NCBI RefSeq assembly: GCF_030811715.1
Contig: NZ_JAUSRH010000004.1
Span: 124,001 to 188,000, forward strand
Direction: 5' to 3'
Source: Sinomonas atrocyanea
GTDB lineage: Bacteria > Actinomycetota > Actinomycetes > Actinomycetales > Micrococcaceae
DNA: 64,000 nucleotides
The translations under genes and the position numbers were made by a program. The notes beneath the pieces are model-generated. The model was not told where the DNA came from, did not search any database, and worked only from the letters and a program-made list of their open reading frames with translations. Numbering within the stretch: the stretch's first letter is position 1; every line of letters begins with the position of its first letter. Of this stretch, positions 8,904 to 16,604 are shown in pieces.

Positions 8904-8924
8904 CCCGGGGCGTCTGCCCCCGGG
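8904..8924 (-). other. GC-rich hairpin in the leader of the 67-residue gene
   Basis: Seven-base perfect arms CCCGGGG/CCCCGGG around a short loop end about 13 bases before the ATG at 8890 and would place the Shine-Dalgarno just after the stem. There is no U-tract, so it is not an ordinary terminator. It could modulate translation of this gene or of the urease message. I could not match it to a known riboswitch class. Confidence 0.4.
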
Positions 8925-9105
8925 ATCTCCTGTGGTGCCCCTGCCCCCGTCAGAAAGCATGATGATTCGGCCGCGCGGTAGCGCCTGCCAGCGTGTTGTC
9001 GGTTGGCATCTGATTGTGAGGCCGTGGCCCCCTCCGCGCAAGCTCATGCCATCCGGTGCCGCCCGGGACGGCCCGGAGGGCGCAGCCCCCGGCCGCGGGC
9101 GTCAG

Positions 9106-9618
9106 TCAGTGCCGGGAATTCACCTCGTTGCGGGCGTCCGTGATGGCCTGGATGAGGCGCGCGACCATGCCCTCCACGAGCTCGAGCTGCGCGGGGGTGT
9201 ACTCGGCGAGGACCGGGAGCATGTGCCGGACCATCGGGTCGAACATCTCCCGGCCCGTCTCCCGGGCGCTCGGGGTGGGGGTCACCTCGACCTGCCGGCG
9301 GTCGGTGCTCGAGTGGCGGCGCTCGAGGTGGCCCGAGGCCTCGAGCCTGTCGATCACCGAGGTCATGGCGGCGGAGCTGAGCACGAGCCGCTCGCGCAGC
9401 GCGCCGGGGGTGGCGTGCTCCCCGTGGCGCTCGGCCTCCATGACAGCGTTGAGCGCGTGGACGTCGTTGCGCGCGAGGCCGTGCTTGCGCCGCACGGTCT
9501 CGGCGTAGCGGTCCGCCTCGTTGGTGAACTTCTGCAGGAGGAACATGAGCTCGAAGCCAGGGGCCCCGCGCATCTGCTCACGGTCCCGGCTCGGGTCTGA
9601 ATCATGCACGGCGGACAT
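9106..9618 (-). CDS. MarR family transcriptional regulator at the end of the carotenoid operon
   Basis: A 170-residue winged-helix protein of the MarR family. Residues ~40-110 hold the DNA-binding domain (LARNDVHALNAVMEAERHGEHATPGALRERLVLSSAAMTSVIDRLEASGHLERRHSSTDRRQVEV), with the characteristic R-x-x-S-x-x-D-R-R wing; flanking helices form the dimer interface. Its start is one base beyond the stop of the photolyase gene, so it is almost certainly the last gene of the crt-phr transcript. In Corynebacterium glutamicum a MarR-type protein, CrtR, controls the carotenoid operon from a divergent position. This one could play the same part by feedback, but that is an inference from context. Confidence 0.9.
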   Translation of the reverse strand: MSAVHDSDPSRDREQMRGAPGFELMFLLQKFTNEADRYAETVRRKHGLARNDVHALNAVMEAERHGEHATPGALRERLVLSSAAMTSVIDRLEASGHLERRHSSTDRRQVEVTPTPSARETGREMFDPMVRHMLPVLAEYTPAQLELVEGMVARLIQAITDARNEVNSRH

Positions 9619-9619
9619 T

Positions 9620-11149
9620 CTAGGCTCGCCGCCTTCCCTGGCCGCGGCCCTGCGCCTCGCTGAGCGAGCGGTAGGCCTCGAGCGCCTCGGCCCGGCTCTC
9701 GCCGAGGTCCACGCACTCGTCGGGGTACTCGTCGGTCCCGAGCTCGGGGATCCAGGCCCTCGCGTAGGCGCCGTGCGGGTCGAACTTCTTCTGCTGCGTG
9801 CGCGGGTTGAAGACGCGGAAGAACGGGGCGGCGTCCGCGCCCGACCCCGCGACCCACTGCCAGTTGAACGGGTTCGACGCGGGGTCCGCGTCCACGAGCG
9901 TGTCCCAGAACCACCGCTCGCCGAGGCGCCAGTGGATGCCGAGGTTCTTCACGAGCAGGCTCGCCGAGACCATCCGGACCCGGTTGTGCATCCATCCGGT
10001 GGCCCACAGCTCGCGCTGCCCGGCATCGACCATCGGGAAGCCGGTGCGCCCGCGCCGCCACGCGTCGAGCAGCCGGTTCGCCTCCCGGTCGCCGAGCACG
10101 ACGGCGGGCGGGGCCCCGTGCGCGCCGCCCCGCCCGGCGTCGTGCGCGCCGCCCCGCCCGGCGTCGTGCGCGCCGCCCCGGGGGGTGTGCGGGAGCCACC
10201 AGGGGTACGCGTCGAACTCGCGGCGGAGGTTCTCCGAGGCGAGGTCGGCGTGGTGGTAGAGGGTGTGCCAGGCGAACTCGCGCCAGCCGAGCTCGGAGGC
10301 GAACACGGCGCTGCCCTCGGGGGCGGCGCGGCGCCGGTCGGCCACGGCGTGCCAGACCTGGAACGGGCTCACGTGGCCCCAGCGCAGGTACGGCGAGAGG
10401 CGGCTCGTGCCGGCGCGGTCGGGGAGGTCCCGCTCGTCGGGGTACAGCGCCACCGCCGTGTCCGCGGTGTCCGGCCCCACGAAGTCCCTCAGGAGGGCCA
10501 GTCCGGCCTCCTCCCCCGGGGTCCAGGCCTCGGCGAGCGGACCGGACCAGTCGGGGTCCCGGGGCAGGAGCGCCCACGCGTCGAGGTCGTCTCCCGCGGG
10601 CACGGTCTCGGGCGCCTCGCGCTGGGGGCGCGGGATGGGGAGCGGGTGGCGGTGGTCCCGGCCCGAGAGCTCCTTCCAGAACGGGGTGAACACCTTGTAG
10701 CCCGTGCCCTGCTGGGTCACCACGTCCCACGGCTCGTGCAGGAGGGAGGCCTGGAAGCTCTCGGCCTCCCGGCCCGCGCGGCGCAGGAGCGACTTCACCG
10801 CGGTGTCGGCGCGCCGCTCGGGGCCGCCGTAGCGGCGGTTCCACGCCACGTAGCCGGCCCGCGCCTTCGCGGCCACGTCGGGCACCACGGCCCCTGCGGG
10901 GCCCCGGCGCAGCACGAGCGGCACGCCGAGGCGCCCGAGCGAGGCGCGCAGGTCCTCGAGGGCGTGGTGGAGCCACCAGCGCGCGGCGCCGCCGAGCGGC
11001 CGGATCCCGGGGGACTCCTCGTCGAGGACGTAGAGCGCCAGAGTGGGGCCGTGGGCGAGGGCGGCGCGCAGGGCCGGGTTGTCGCGGACCCGCAGGTCGT
11101 CGCGGAACCAGACGAGGGCCGGGGTGGGGGCGGAATCGGTGGAGGTCAT
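9620..11149 (-). CDS. phr: Deoxyribodipyrimidine photolyase (cryptochrome/photolyase family)
   Basis: A 509-residue flavoprotein that repairs cyclobutane pyrimidine dimers using light. Residues ~1-135 are the antenna-binding Rossmann domain (LVWFRDDLRVRDNPAL). The FAD-binding domain shows TSRLSPYLRWGHVSP, LGWREFAWHTLYHH, GRTGFPMVDAGQRELWATGW, HNRVRMVSASLLVKNL and NPFNWQWVAGSGADAAPFFR, all class I photolyase hallmarks including the electron-transfer tryptophans. Its ATG overlaps the stop of crtEb (ATGA), coupling DNA repair to carotenoid synthesis, both light-protective. Odd: between the antenna-linker region and the FAD lobe there is a 24-bp tandem repeat giving three RGGAHDAG-like units, not part of the family fold. 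Confidence 0.96.
   Translation of the reverse strand: MTSTDSAPTPALVWFRDDLRVRDNPALRAALAHGPTLALYVLDEESPGIRPLGGAARWWLHHALEDLRASLGRLGVPLVLRRGPAGAVVPDVAAKARAGYVAWNRRYGGPERRADTAVKSLLRRAGREAESFQASLLHEPWDVVTQQGTGYKVFTPFWKELSGRDHRHPLPIPRPQREAPETVPAGDDLDAWALLPRDPDWSGPLAEAWTPGEEAGLALLRDFVGPDTADTAVALYPDERDLPDRAGTSRLSPYLRWGHVSPFQVWHAVADRRRAAPEGSAVFASELGWREFAWHTLYHHADLASENLRREFDAYPWWLPHTPRGGAHDAGRGGAHDAGRGGAHGAPPAVVLGDREANRLLDAWRRGRTGFPMVDAGQRELWATGWMHNRVRMVSASLLVKNLGIHWRLGERWFWDTLVDADPASNPFNWQWVAGSGADAAPFFRVFNPRTQQKKFDPHGAYARAWIPELGTDEYPDECVDLGESRAEALEAYRSLSEAQGRGQGRRRA
10117..10180. repeat. 24-bp tandem repeat inside the photolyase gene
   Basis: A 24-bp unit beginning CGTGCGCGCCGCCCCGCCCG starts at 10117, 10141 and 10165 (the last copy partial, 16 bases). 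On the coding strand it keeps the reading frame, adding eight residues per copy (RGGAHDAG). Such arrays expand and contract by slippage, so copy number may vary between strains without breaking the gene. Confidence 0.9.
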
Positions 11150-12060
11150 GCGTGCATCCAGACGGAGATGATGAGGAGGGTGACGGCGAAGCCGGTGAGG
11201 TAGTTGAGCCAGAGGAAGCGGCGCCAGCCGGCGCGGGTGGCGCCGGCGCCCGGGTCCGTGACGGACCAGAACGCCCCGGCGTTGGCCGCGTACGGGAGGA
11301 CGAGCACGGGGGCGAGCCGCACGAGGCCCTCCGCCCACACGGAGAGGGCGAGCAGGAGCATGCCGGCGGCGAGGTAGGCGACGACGGCGAGCCGCACGGT
11401 GGCGCGGGCACCGAACAGGGTGGCGATCGAGCCGATGCCGGCCTCGCGGTCCGGGCCGATGTCCTGCACGGCGCCGAACGCGTGGCTCGCCATCCCCCAG
11501 AGGAAGAACGCCGCGAGGACGGCAACCGCCGTGGGGCTCGCCGCGCCGCCGGCGAGCGCCAGCCCGTAGACGGCCGGGGACACGAAGTGGGTGCTGGAGG
11601 TGATGGAGTCCAGGACCGGGCGCTCCTTGAAGCGCAGGCGCGGGACGCTGTACGCGGCCACGGCGAAGAGCGAGACCGCGAGGACGGCCCAGCTCGCCGG
11701 CGTGCCGCCCGCGACGAGCGCGGCGACGAACGGCACGCACGCGCCCCACGCGGCCACGAGCGCGGCCCGGTGCATCGGCGGCGGGAGCACCGCGCCCTCG
11801 GCCCCGCCCTTGCGCGGGTTGAGGACGTCGGAGGCGTAGTCGAAGACGTCGTTCGTGCCGTACATCGCGAGGTTGTACGGCACGAGGAAGAACAGCGTGC
11901 CGACCACGAGCCGCCAGTCCACCCCGCCGCCGGCGAGCAGGTACGCGGCCGCGAACGGGTAGGCGGTGTTGACCCACGAGAGCGGGCGGGAGGAGACGAG
12001 CAGGGCCCCCGCGAGGGAGTGGCGGGCCGGGCTGGCCGGGGCGGCGGAGGCGGCGGTCAT
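11146..12060 (-). CDS. crtEb: Lycopene elongase/prenyltransferase (UbiA family, C50 carotenoid)
   Basis: A 304-residue integral membrane prenyltransferase with about eight hydrophobic helices. The UbiA aspartate-rich motif is clear at residues ~70-83: TNDVFDYASDVLN (N-D-x-x-D-x-x-x-D); the second Asp-rich loop is near QDIGPDREAG. CrtEb adds C5 prenyl units to each end of lycopene to give flavuxanthin-type C50 carotenoids, which CrtYe/CrtYf then cyclise. The ATG at 12060 has a GAGGAG Shine-Dalgarno and overlaps the crtYf stop by four bases; the stop overlaps the photolyase start. Position and motifs match the decaprenoxanthin cluster of C. glutamicum. Confidence 0.92.
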   Translation of the reverse strand: MTAASAAPASPARHSLAGALLVSSRPLSWVNTAYPFAAAYLLAGGGVDWRLVVGTLFFLVPYNLAMYGTNDVFDYASDVLNPRKGGAEGAVLPPPMHRAALVAAWGACVPFVAALVAGGTPASWAVLAVSLFAVAAYSVPRLRFKERPVLDSITSSTHFVSPAVYGLALAGGAASPTAVAVLAAFFLWGMASHAFGAVQDIGPDREAGIGSIATLFGARATVRLAVVAYLAAGMLLLALSVWAEGLVRLAPVLVLPYAANAGAFWSVTDPGAGATRAGWRRFLWLNYLTGFAVTLLIISVWMHA

Positions 12061-12434
12061 GGGCGCTCCTCGGTTCTCAGGGCGCGCGCCCTCGGCGCAC
12101 GACGGCGGTCTTCCGGGCTGGCGCTGCCCCGGGCCTGCCGGGCCGTGAGGGCGCGCCACAGGAGGGGCACGAGGACGGCGGCGGCGAGTGGGTACGCGAG
12201 GTCCTCGACCGGCACGGCGCCGAGGAACAGGCCCGTGAGCGCCGAGGGGGCGTAGGCGTACAGGCCGAGGAGGATGAGCAGGTTGTCGAACACGGCGGTG
12301 AGCGCGAGCAGCACCGCGCCGCCGGCCAGGACGGCCGTCCAGGTGCCCGGCCGGCGTCGTGCGCGGCGGGACAGCAGCGCGGCGAGCGCCCCCGCCAGGG
12401 CGAGGAAGACGAGGTCGACCACGAGGTAGCTCAC
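12057..12434 (-). CDS. crtYf: C50 carotenoid epsilon-cyclase subunit CrtYf
   Basis: A 125-residue membrane protein with three hydrophobic segments of the lycopene cyclase domain type. Characteristic are ALTAVFDNLLILLGLYAY and the motif GAVPVEDLAYPLAAAVLVP (P-x-E-D), which in this family supplies the acidic residues for protonating the carotenoid. The C-terminal ~25 residues are Arg/Ala-rich and probably cytoplasmic. It starts at a GTG that overlaps the stop of crtYe (GTGA). CrtYe and CrtYf act as a heterodimer, so neither alone should cyclise. Which of the two neighbouring subunits is called e or f follows gene order in C. glutamicum. Confidence 0.9.
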   Translation of the reverse strand: MSYLVVDLVFLALAGALAALLSRRARRRPGTWTAVLAGGAVLLALTAVFDNLLILLGLYAYAPSALTGLFLGAVPVEDLAYPLAAAVLVPLLWRALTARQARGSASPEDRRRAPRARALRTEERP

Positions 12435-12766
12435 GGGCGGGCCCCCTGCCGCCTGGCCGCCCGGGCGGCGAGGGCGTGCTCCGCCCCGGTGTAGAGGGCG
12501 AGGGCGGTGTAGCAGAAGAACGCGAGGAAGACGGGCTCCTCGAGGGGCATCTGGGGCGCGAGCATGATCCCGGTCATGAGCGGCGAGCCCGGGTGGAGGA
12601 AGACCCCGGCAGCGATCCCGGCCGCGTCCCACGCGAGGAAGAACACGGTGCCGGCCGCGACCGTGAGGGCGGCGGCGCGGGGCGCGCGCCAGAACGCGAG
12701 GCGGAAGCGGGCGTCCAGGGTCGCCACGCCGGCGGCGGAGACGAGGAGGGCGATCAGGTAGGCCAT
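12431..12766 (-). CDS. crtYe: C50 carotenoid epsilon-cyclase subunit CrtYe
   Basis: A 111-residue membrane protein with three predicted helices, homologous to half of the fused CarR-type lycopene cyclases. The motif APQMPLEEPVFLAFFCYTAL carries the P-L-E-E acidic pair equivalent to the P-x-E-D of its partner, and AWDAAGIAAGVFLHP precedes it. The ATG at 12766 lies inside the 3' end of crtI (13-base overlap). It forms the cyclase with CrtYf, making the epsilon rings of decaprenoxanthin-like pigments in the membrane. Confidence 0.9.
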   Translation of the reverse strand: MAYLIALLVSAAGVATLDARFRLAFWRAPRAAALTVAAGTVFFLAWDAAGIAAGVFLHPGSPLMTGIMLAPQMPLEEPVFLAFFCYTALALYTGAEHALAARAARRQGARP

Positions 12767-14451
12767 GGGGCCTCCTGGCGGGCGGGCGGGGCCGGACGCG
12801 CCGCCGGGCTCGGCCCAGCGCCCACGGGGCCGCGCACCGGGACGAGCGCCGGGCCGACGGGGCCCGGGCGCCGCTCGCCGCGCACGCGCTTGAGCACGAG
12901 CTCGGCGCTGATGAGGCACATCGGGACGCCGATGCCGGGGCGGACGGAGGCGCCCGCGTAGAGCAGGCCCGCCACGCGCCGGCTCGCGTTGGGCGGGCGG
13001 AAGAACGCGCTCTGGCCGAGGGTGTGGGCGAGGCCGAGGGCCCCGCCGCGCCACGCGTTGACGTCCTCGGCGAAGTCCGCGGGGCCGATGGTGCGGCGCA
13101 CGGCGATGCGCCCGGCCAGGTCGGGGATCCCGGCCCAGCCGGCGATCTGACCGATGGCGGCGTCCGCGATCGCCTCGACCTGCGCAGAGCCCGCGCCGCC
13201 CACGCCGCCGCGGCCCCAAGCCGGGGCCGCGGCCGTGGGGACGAGGACGAACAGGCTCTCGTCGCCGGCCGGGGCCGCCCGATGGTCCGTGGCGCTCGTG
13301 CGCGAGACGTACAGGGAGGTCGTGGCCGCGGGGGCGCGGCCGTCCCCGATCCGGGCGAAGCCATCCTGCCAGTCGCGGGAGAAGAACAGGCTGTGGTGGG
13401 CCAGCTCGGGCAGCGCCCCGCGCACGCCCAGGCAGGCCAGGACCGCGCCGGGGCCCGGGTCGCGCCGGACCCAGGCGGACTCCGGCTGGCTGCGCAGCGC
13501 CGGGGGCAGGAGCTCGGTCTCGAGGTGGTGCAGGTCCGCGGCGCCGACCACCACGGAGGCGCCGGAGCGGTGCTGGCGCCCGTCCGCGTCCTGCCAGACC
13601 ACGCCCTCGACCCTGGCGCCGTCGGGGGCCGGGCCGGTGACGATGCTCTCGGCCCGCGCGCCCGTGCGAATCTGCACGCCGGCGGCGCGGGCGAGGCGCT
13701 CCATCGCGTCCACGAGGGCCGCGAAGCCTCCCTCGGGGTACAGGACCCCTTGGGTGAGGTCGAGGTGGCTCATGAGCTCGTACAGGGCCGGGGCCCGGTA
13801 CGGGGTGGTGCCGAGGAACACGGCCGGGTAGCCGAGGATCTGGCGCTGCCGCGGGTCCCGGAACCGCCGGGCCACCCGCCCGTGCAGGGTCTGGCCGAGG
13901 AGCGCCGCCAGGCGCGGCAGGCGCCTGAGGACCTCGCCGTGGGCGAGCCCGCGGAGGGAGGCGAAGTCGTCGTAGAGGAAGTGGGCGAGGGCCACGGCGT
14001 AGGCGTCCTCGGCCTCCTCGAGGTACCGGGTGAGCGCTTCCCCCGAGCCGGGGTCGAGGGACTCGAACAGCGCGGCGGCGGCCTCGCGCCCGGCCGGCAC
14101 GTCCACCGGGCGCTGCTCGCCCTCGAAGAACACACGGTAGCCGGGGTCGAGGCGGTGCAGGTTCAGCTCGGCGGAGGCGCTGGAGCCCATGAGCCGGAAC
14201 CAGTGGTCGATCACCTCGGGCATGAGGTACCACGAGGGGCCCGTGTCGAAGAGGAAGCCATCCGCCTCCCAGCGCCCGGCGCGTCCGCCGAGCGTTGGCT
14301 GCTGCTCGAGGAGCTGGACGGCGTGGCCGTCCCGGGCCAGCAGGCCGGCGGTCGCGAGCCCGGAGATCCCGCCGCCGATCACCACCACGGCGCTGGGCCG
14401 CTGGGGCCGTCCAGGCACCCGTGCGGGGCGCTGGCGCTGGGGGCGGTTCAC
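12754..14451 (-). CDS. crtI: Phytoene desaturase
   Basis: A 565-residue FAD-dependent desaturase that converts phytoene to lycopene. The dinucleotide-binding motif AVVVIGGGISGLATAGLL lies at residues ~21-38, followed by GRAGRWEADGFLFDTGPSWYLMPEV, typical of bacterial CrtI. The C-terminal FAD segment is GLLYAGASVRPGIGVPMCLISAELV. The start is a GTG forming a GTGA overlap with the crtB stop. A ~45-residue Pro/Ala-rich tail (GPVGPALVPVRGPVGAG and on) follows the conserved end and makes the protein longer than most homologues; it overlaps the crtYe start and has no obvious function. Confidence 0.95.
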   Translation of the reverse strand: MNRPQRQRPARVPGRPQRPSAVVVIGGGISGLATAGLLARDGHAVQLLEQQPTLGGRAGRWEADGFLFDTGPSWYLMPEVIDHWFRLMGSSASAELNLHRLDPGYRVFFEGEQRPVDVPAGREAAAALFESLDPGSGEALTRYLEEAEDAYAVALAHFLYDDFASLRGLAHGEVLRRLPRLAALLGQTLHGRVARRFRDPRQRQILGYPAVFLGTTPYRAPALYELMSHLDLTQGVLYPEGGFAALVDAMERLARAAGVQIRTGARAESIVTGPAPDGARVEGVVWQDADGRQHRSGASVVVGAADLHHLETELLPPALRSQPESAWVRRDPGPGAVLACLGVRGALPELAHHSLFFSRDWQDGFARIGDGRAPAATTSLYVSRTSATDHRAAPAGDESLFVLVPTAAAPAWGRGGVGGAGSAQVEAIADAAIGQIAGWAGIPDLAGRIAVRRTIGPADFAEDVNAWRGGALGLAHTLGQSAFFRPPNASRRVAGLLYAGASVRPGIGVPMCLISAELVLKRVRGERRPGPVGPALVPVRGPVGAGPSPAARPAPPARQEAPWPT

Positions 14452-15362
14452 GCCGCCCTCCCCTCGGCCGCCGCCGGCGAGGCCCCGGCGTCGTGCGCGA
14501 ACGCCGGCCCGGTCCCCGCCACCGCGGCCGCCGCGAGGCGGAGCTTGACGTGCCCCGGGACGCGGACCCGCGTGGTGACCAGCACCCGGGCGGGGCAGGC
14601 GTCGATGCGGTCGGCGAGCTCGGAGAAGAGCGAGTGGGCGAGGGCCACGGCCCGCTTCGGGCCCGGCGGGAGCATCCGCAGGCCCGGGAGGGAGGCGTCG
14701 AGGTCGCCGCGCAGGTCCGCGACGAGGGCGTGCTTCTGCTGCTCGGTCAGGCGGCGCGGGTCCACGCCGGGGAAGTAGGCGCGGCCGAGCTCCTCGCCGT
14801 CCTGGCCGAGGTCGCGCAGGAAGTTGACCTTCTGGAACGCCGCCCCGAGGCAGCGGGCCGAGTGCTCCATCGCGGCCCGGTCGGCCGGGAGCACGGCCAG
14901 ACCGGCAAGGAACACGCGCAGGCACATGAGCCCCACCACCTCGGCCGAGCCGTAGATGTAGGCGCCGAGGGAGTCCTCGGAGTGGGCGTGCGGGTCGCAG
15001 TCGCGGCGCATCGAGGCGAAGAAGGGCGCCACGAGGTCGCCGCCGATCCCGGCCCGCCGCGCAGTCTGGGCGAAGGCGTGGACCACGGGGTTGGTGCTGT
15101 AGCCGAGCTCGAGGGCCAGGGAGGTCTCCTCCTCGAGCCGGCCGAGCTGGGCGAGGACCTGCGGGCCGGTGAGCCCAGCCTCGGCGGCGGCCCCGTCCAC
15201 GGCTTCGTCGGCGATACGCACGAGGGCGTAGACGTTCTCGATGTCCTCGCGCTGCCCGGCGCCGAGGAGGCGGCAGGCGAGGCCGAACGAGGTCGAGTAG
15301 CGGCGGATCACCACGGCGGCGCCGGCCACGGCGGCGGCGGTGTACGCCTCGAGGGCTCCCAT
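14448..15362 (-). CDS. crtB: Phytoene synthase
   Basis: A 304-residue squalene/phytoene synthase family enzyme that condenses two geranylgeranyl diphosphates into phytoene. The first aspartate motif appears as RIADEAVDG (D-E-x-x-D, residues ~50-56) and the second as FLRDLGQDGEELGRAYFP (D-x-x-x-D). RRYSTSFGLACRLL near the N-terminus is also conserved. It begins one base after the idsA/crtE stop and overlaps crtI. About 20 extra residues follow the conserved end. Confidence 0.95.
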   Translation of the reverse strand: MGALEAYTAAAVAGAAVVIRRYSTSFGLACRLLGAGQREDIENVYALVRIADEAVDGAAAEAGLTGPQVLAQLGRLEEETSLALELGYSTNPVVHAFAQTARRAGIGGDLVAPFFASMRRDCDPHAHSEDSLGAYIYGSAEVVGLMCLRVFLAGLAVLPADRAAMEHSARCLGAAFQKVNFLRDLGQDGEELGRAYFPGVDPRRLTEQQKHALVADLRGDLDASLPGLRMLPPGPKRAVALAHSLFSELADRIDACPARVLVTTRVRVPGHVKLRLAAAAVAGTGPAFAHDAGASPAAAEGRAA

Positions 15363-15363
15363 C

Positions 15364-16497
15364 TCAGCGCTCCCGGTGGAGGACGTGGTTGCAGATCCGG
15401 GTCAGCTCGGACCGCAGCGCCGGGGGGAGGTCGCCGCGGCGGGCCTCCTCGAGCGCGTCCGTGACCATCGAGTGGGCGAGGGTGAGCGCGTAGGACTCGG
15501 CGCCGCTGGCCTCGAGGGCCGCGCGGACGCGGTCGACGTCGGCCTCCTCGCCCAGCGTGGCCGTCCCGGGGGCCAGGTGGCGGGCCACGTCGGGATCCTG
15601 GCGCGCGTAGGCGGTGAGGACCGTCAGCTTGCCCTCGCGCAGGTCCGAGGTGACGGACTTGCCGGTCTGGCCGGCGTCGCCGAAGGTGCCCAGGACGTCG
15701 TCGATGACCTGGTACGCGGTGCCCACGAGCATGCCGACCCGGGCCACGTCCTCGGCACGCTCAGCGGGGGCGCCGGCGAGGATGGCGCCGAGGCGCAGCG
15801 GGGCCGCGAAGGAGTAGGCGGCCGTCTTGAGCTGCTCCATGGCGAGGACGTCCTCGACCGTGCGCTCGGCGTCGTGGGCCATGAGCACGTCGTCGAGCTC
15901 CCCGGCGGCGGCGTCGGTCACGGCGGAGTGCAGCACGTCCGCGATCCGGGGGGCGAGCTCCTCGTCGCGGCAGGCCCGGTCCGCGAGGCGGAACGCGCCG
16001 GTGAGGAGGAGGTCGCCCGCGATGACCGCGATGGAGGCGCCCAGGTGGCGGGCCTCGGCGTCGGGCAGGCCCCGGGCCGCCGCGTCCTCGCGGTACTGGC
16101 CGGCCAGGTTGGTGCGGCCGCGGCGCACGAAGTCCCGGTCGATCACGTCGTCGTGCACCACGAGCGCGCCGTGCAGGAGCTCGACGGCGGCGCCGAGGGT
16201 CGCGCAGGCCTCCACGTCGGTGCCGCCGAAGGCCGAGTAGGCGTGGAAGACGAGCTGGGGCCTCAGCCGCTTGCCGCCCTGCAGGCACTCCTCGATCCGC
16301 TCCCACAGGAGGGCCAGGCCGGGGGTGCCGGCGGTGCCGCGGGAGGTGCCCACCCAGGTCTCGAGGACCTGCTCGGTGGCCGGCCCCACCTCGTCCCACG
16401 TGAGCCGCGGGGCGGCCTCCTGGGGCTGTTCGGCCGCGGCGGCGCGGGCGCGGGTGTCGGGAAGCGTGAGACCGGGGTTCGTGGTCGCGGATCGCAT
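15364..16497 (-). CDS. idsA: Geranylgeranyl diphosphate synthase (polyprenyl synthetase)
   Basis: A 377-residue trans-prenyltransferase supplying GGPP for the pathway (crtE/idsA role). The first aspartate-rich motif is VVHDDVIDRDFVRRGR (D-D-x-x-D, with the RRG arginines), the second YQVIDDVLGTFGD. GGKRLRPQL near residue 80 binds isopentenyl diphosphate. It is the first gene of the crt operon. The ~30 N-terminal residues before the conserved helix are Ala/Glu-rich and variable in the family. A regulatory region shared with the divergent membrane-protein operon lies at 16498-16604. Confidence 0.93.
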   Translation of the reverse strand: MRSATTNPGLTLPDTRARAAAAEQPQEAAPRLTWDEVGPATEQVLETWVGTSRGTAGTPGLALLWERIEECLQGGKRLRPQLVFHAYSAFGGTDVEACATLGAAVELLHGALVVHDDVIDRDFVRRGRTNLAGQYREDAAARGLPDAEARHLGASIAVIAGDLLLTGAFRLADRACRDEELAPRIADVLHSAVTDAAAGELDDVLMAHDAERTVEDVLAMEQLKTAAYSFAAPLRLGAILAGAPAERAEDVARVGMLVGTAYQVIDDVLGTFGDAGQTGKSVTSDLREGKLTVLTAYARQDPDVARHLAPGTATLGEEADVDRVRAALEASGAESYALTLAHSMVTDALEEARRGDLPPALRSELTRICNHVLHRER

Positions 16498-16541
16498 GGG
16501 TCCTCCTCTGGGGGCCGTTCCCAGCCCGTCCTCTCGACTTC

Positions 16542-16570
16542 TTGATGTCTCGATTAACTACAAATATGAT
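16542..16570 (+). promoter_or_regulatory. Promoter of the TspO-like operon with possible operator
   Basis: On the plus strand TTGATG (16542-16547) and TATGAT (16565-16570) are separated by 17 bp, a good housekeeping promoter, 34 bases before the ATG at 16605. Overlapping the -10 is an imperfect dyad ACAAATATGATTGT (16561-16574, with ACAA/TTGT arms), in an AT-rich island unlike its surroundings. Since the crt operon runs the other way from here, a repressor bound at this spot could control both directions. The minus-strand promoter itself is not clear to me. Confidence 0.6.
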
Positions 16571-16604
16571 TGTCTAGGATCGTCCGGTTTGTAAAGGGGG
16601 AGCG

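Noticed and set aside
8891-9020. Leader upstream of the 67-residue gene considered as a guanidine (ykkC-type) riboswitch because of the urease context
   Set aside because: GC hairpins and an ACGGGG segment exist, but I could not fit the conserved core of any guanidine riboswitch class; kept only as an unassigned hairpin.
10117-10180. Tandem repeats considered as a CRISPR-like array
   Set aside because: The copies are directly adjacent without spacers, lie inside a coding sequence and keep its frame; no cas genes are present.
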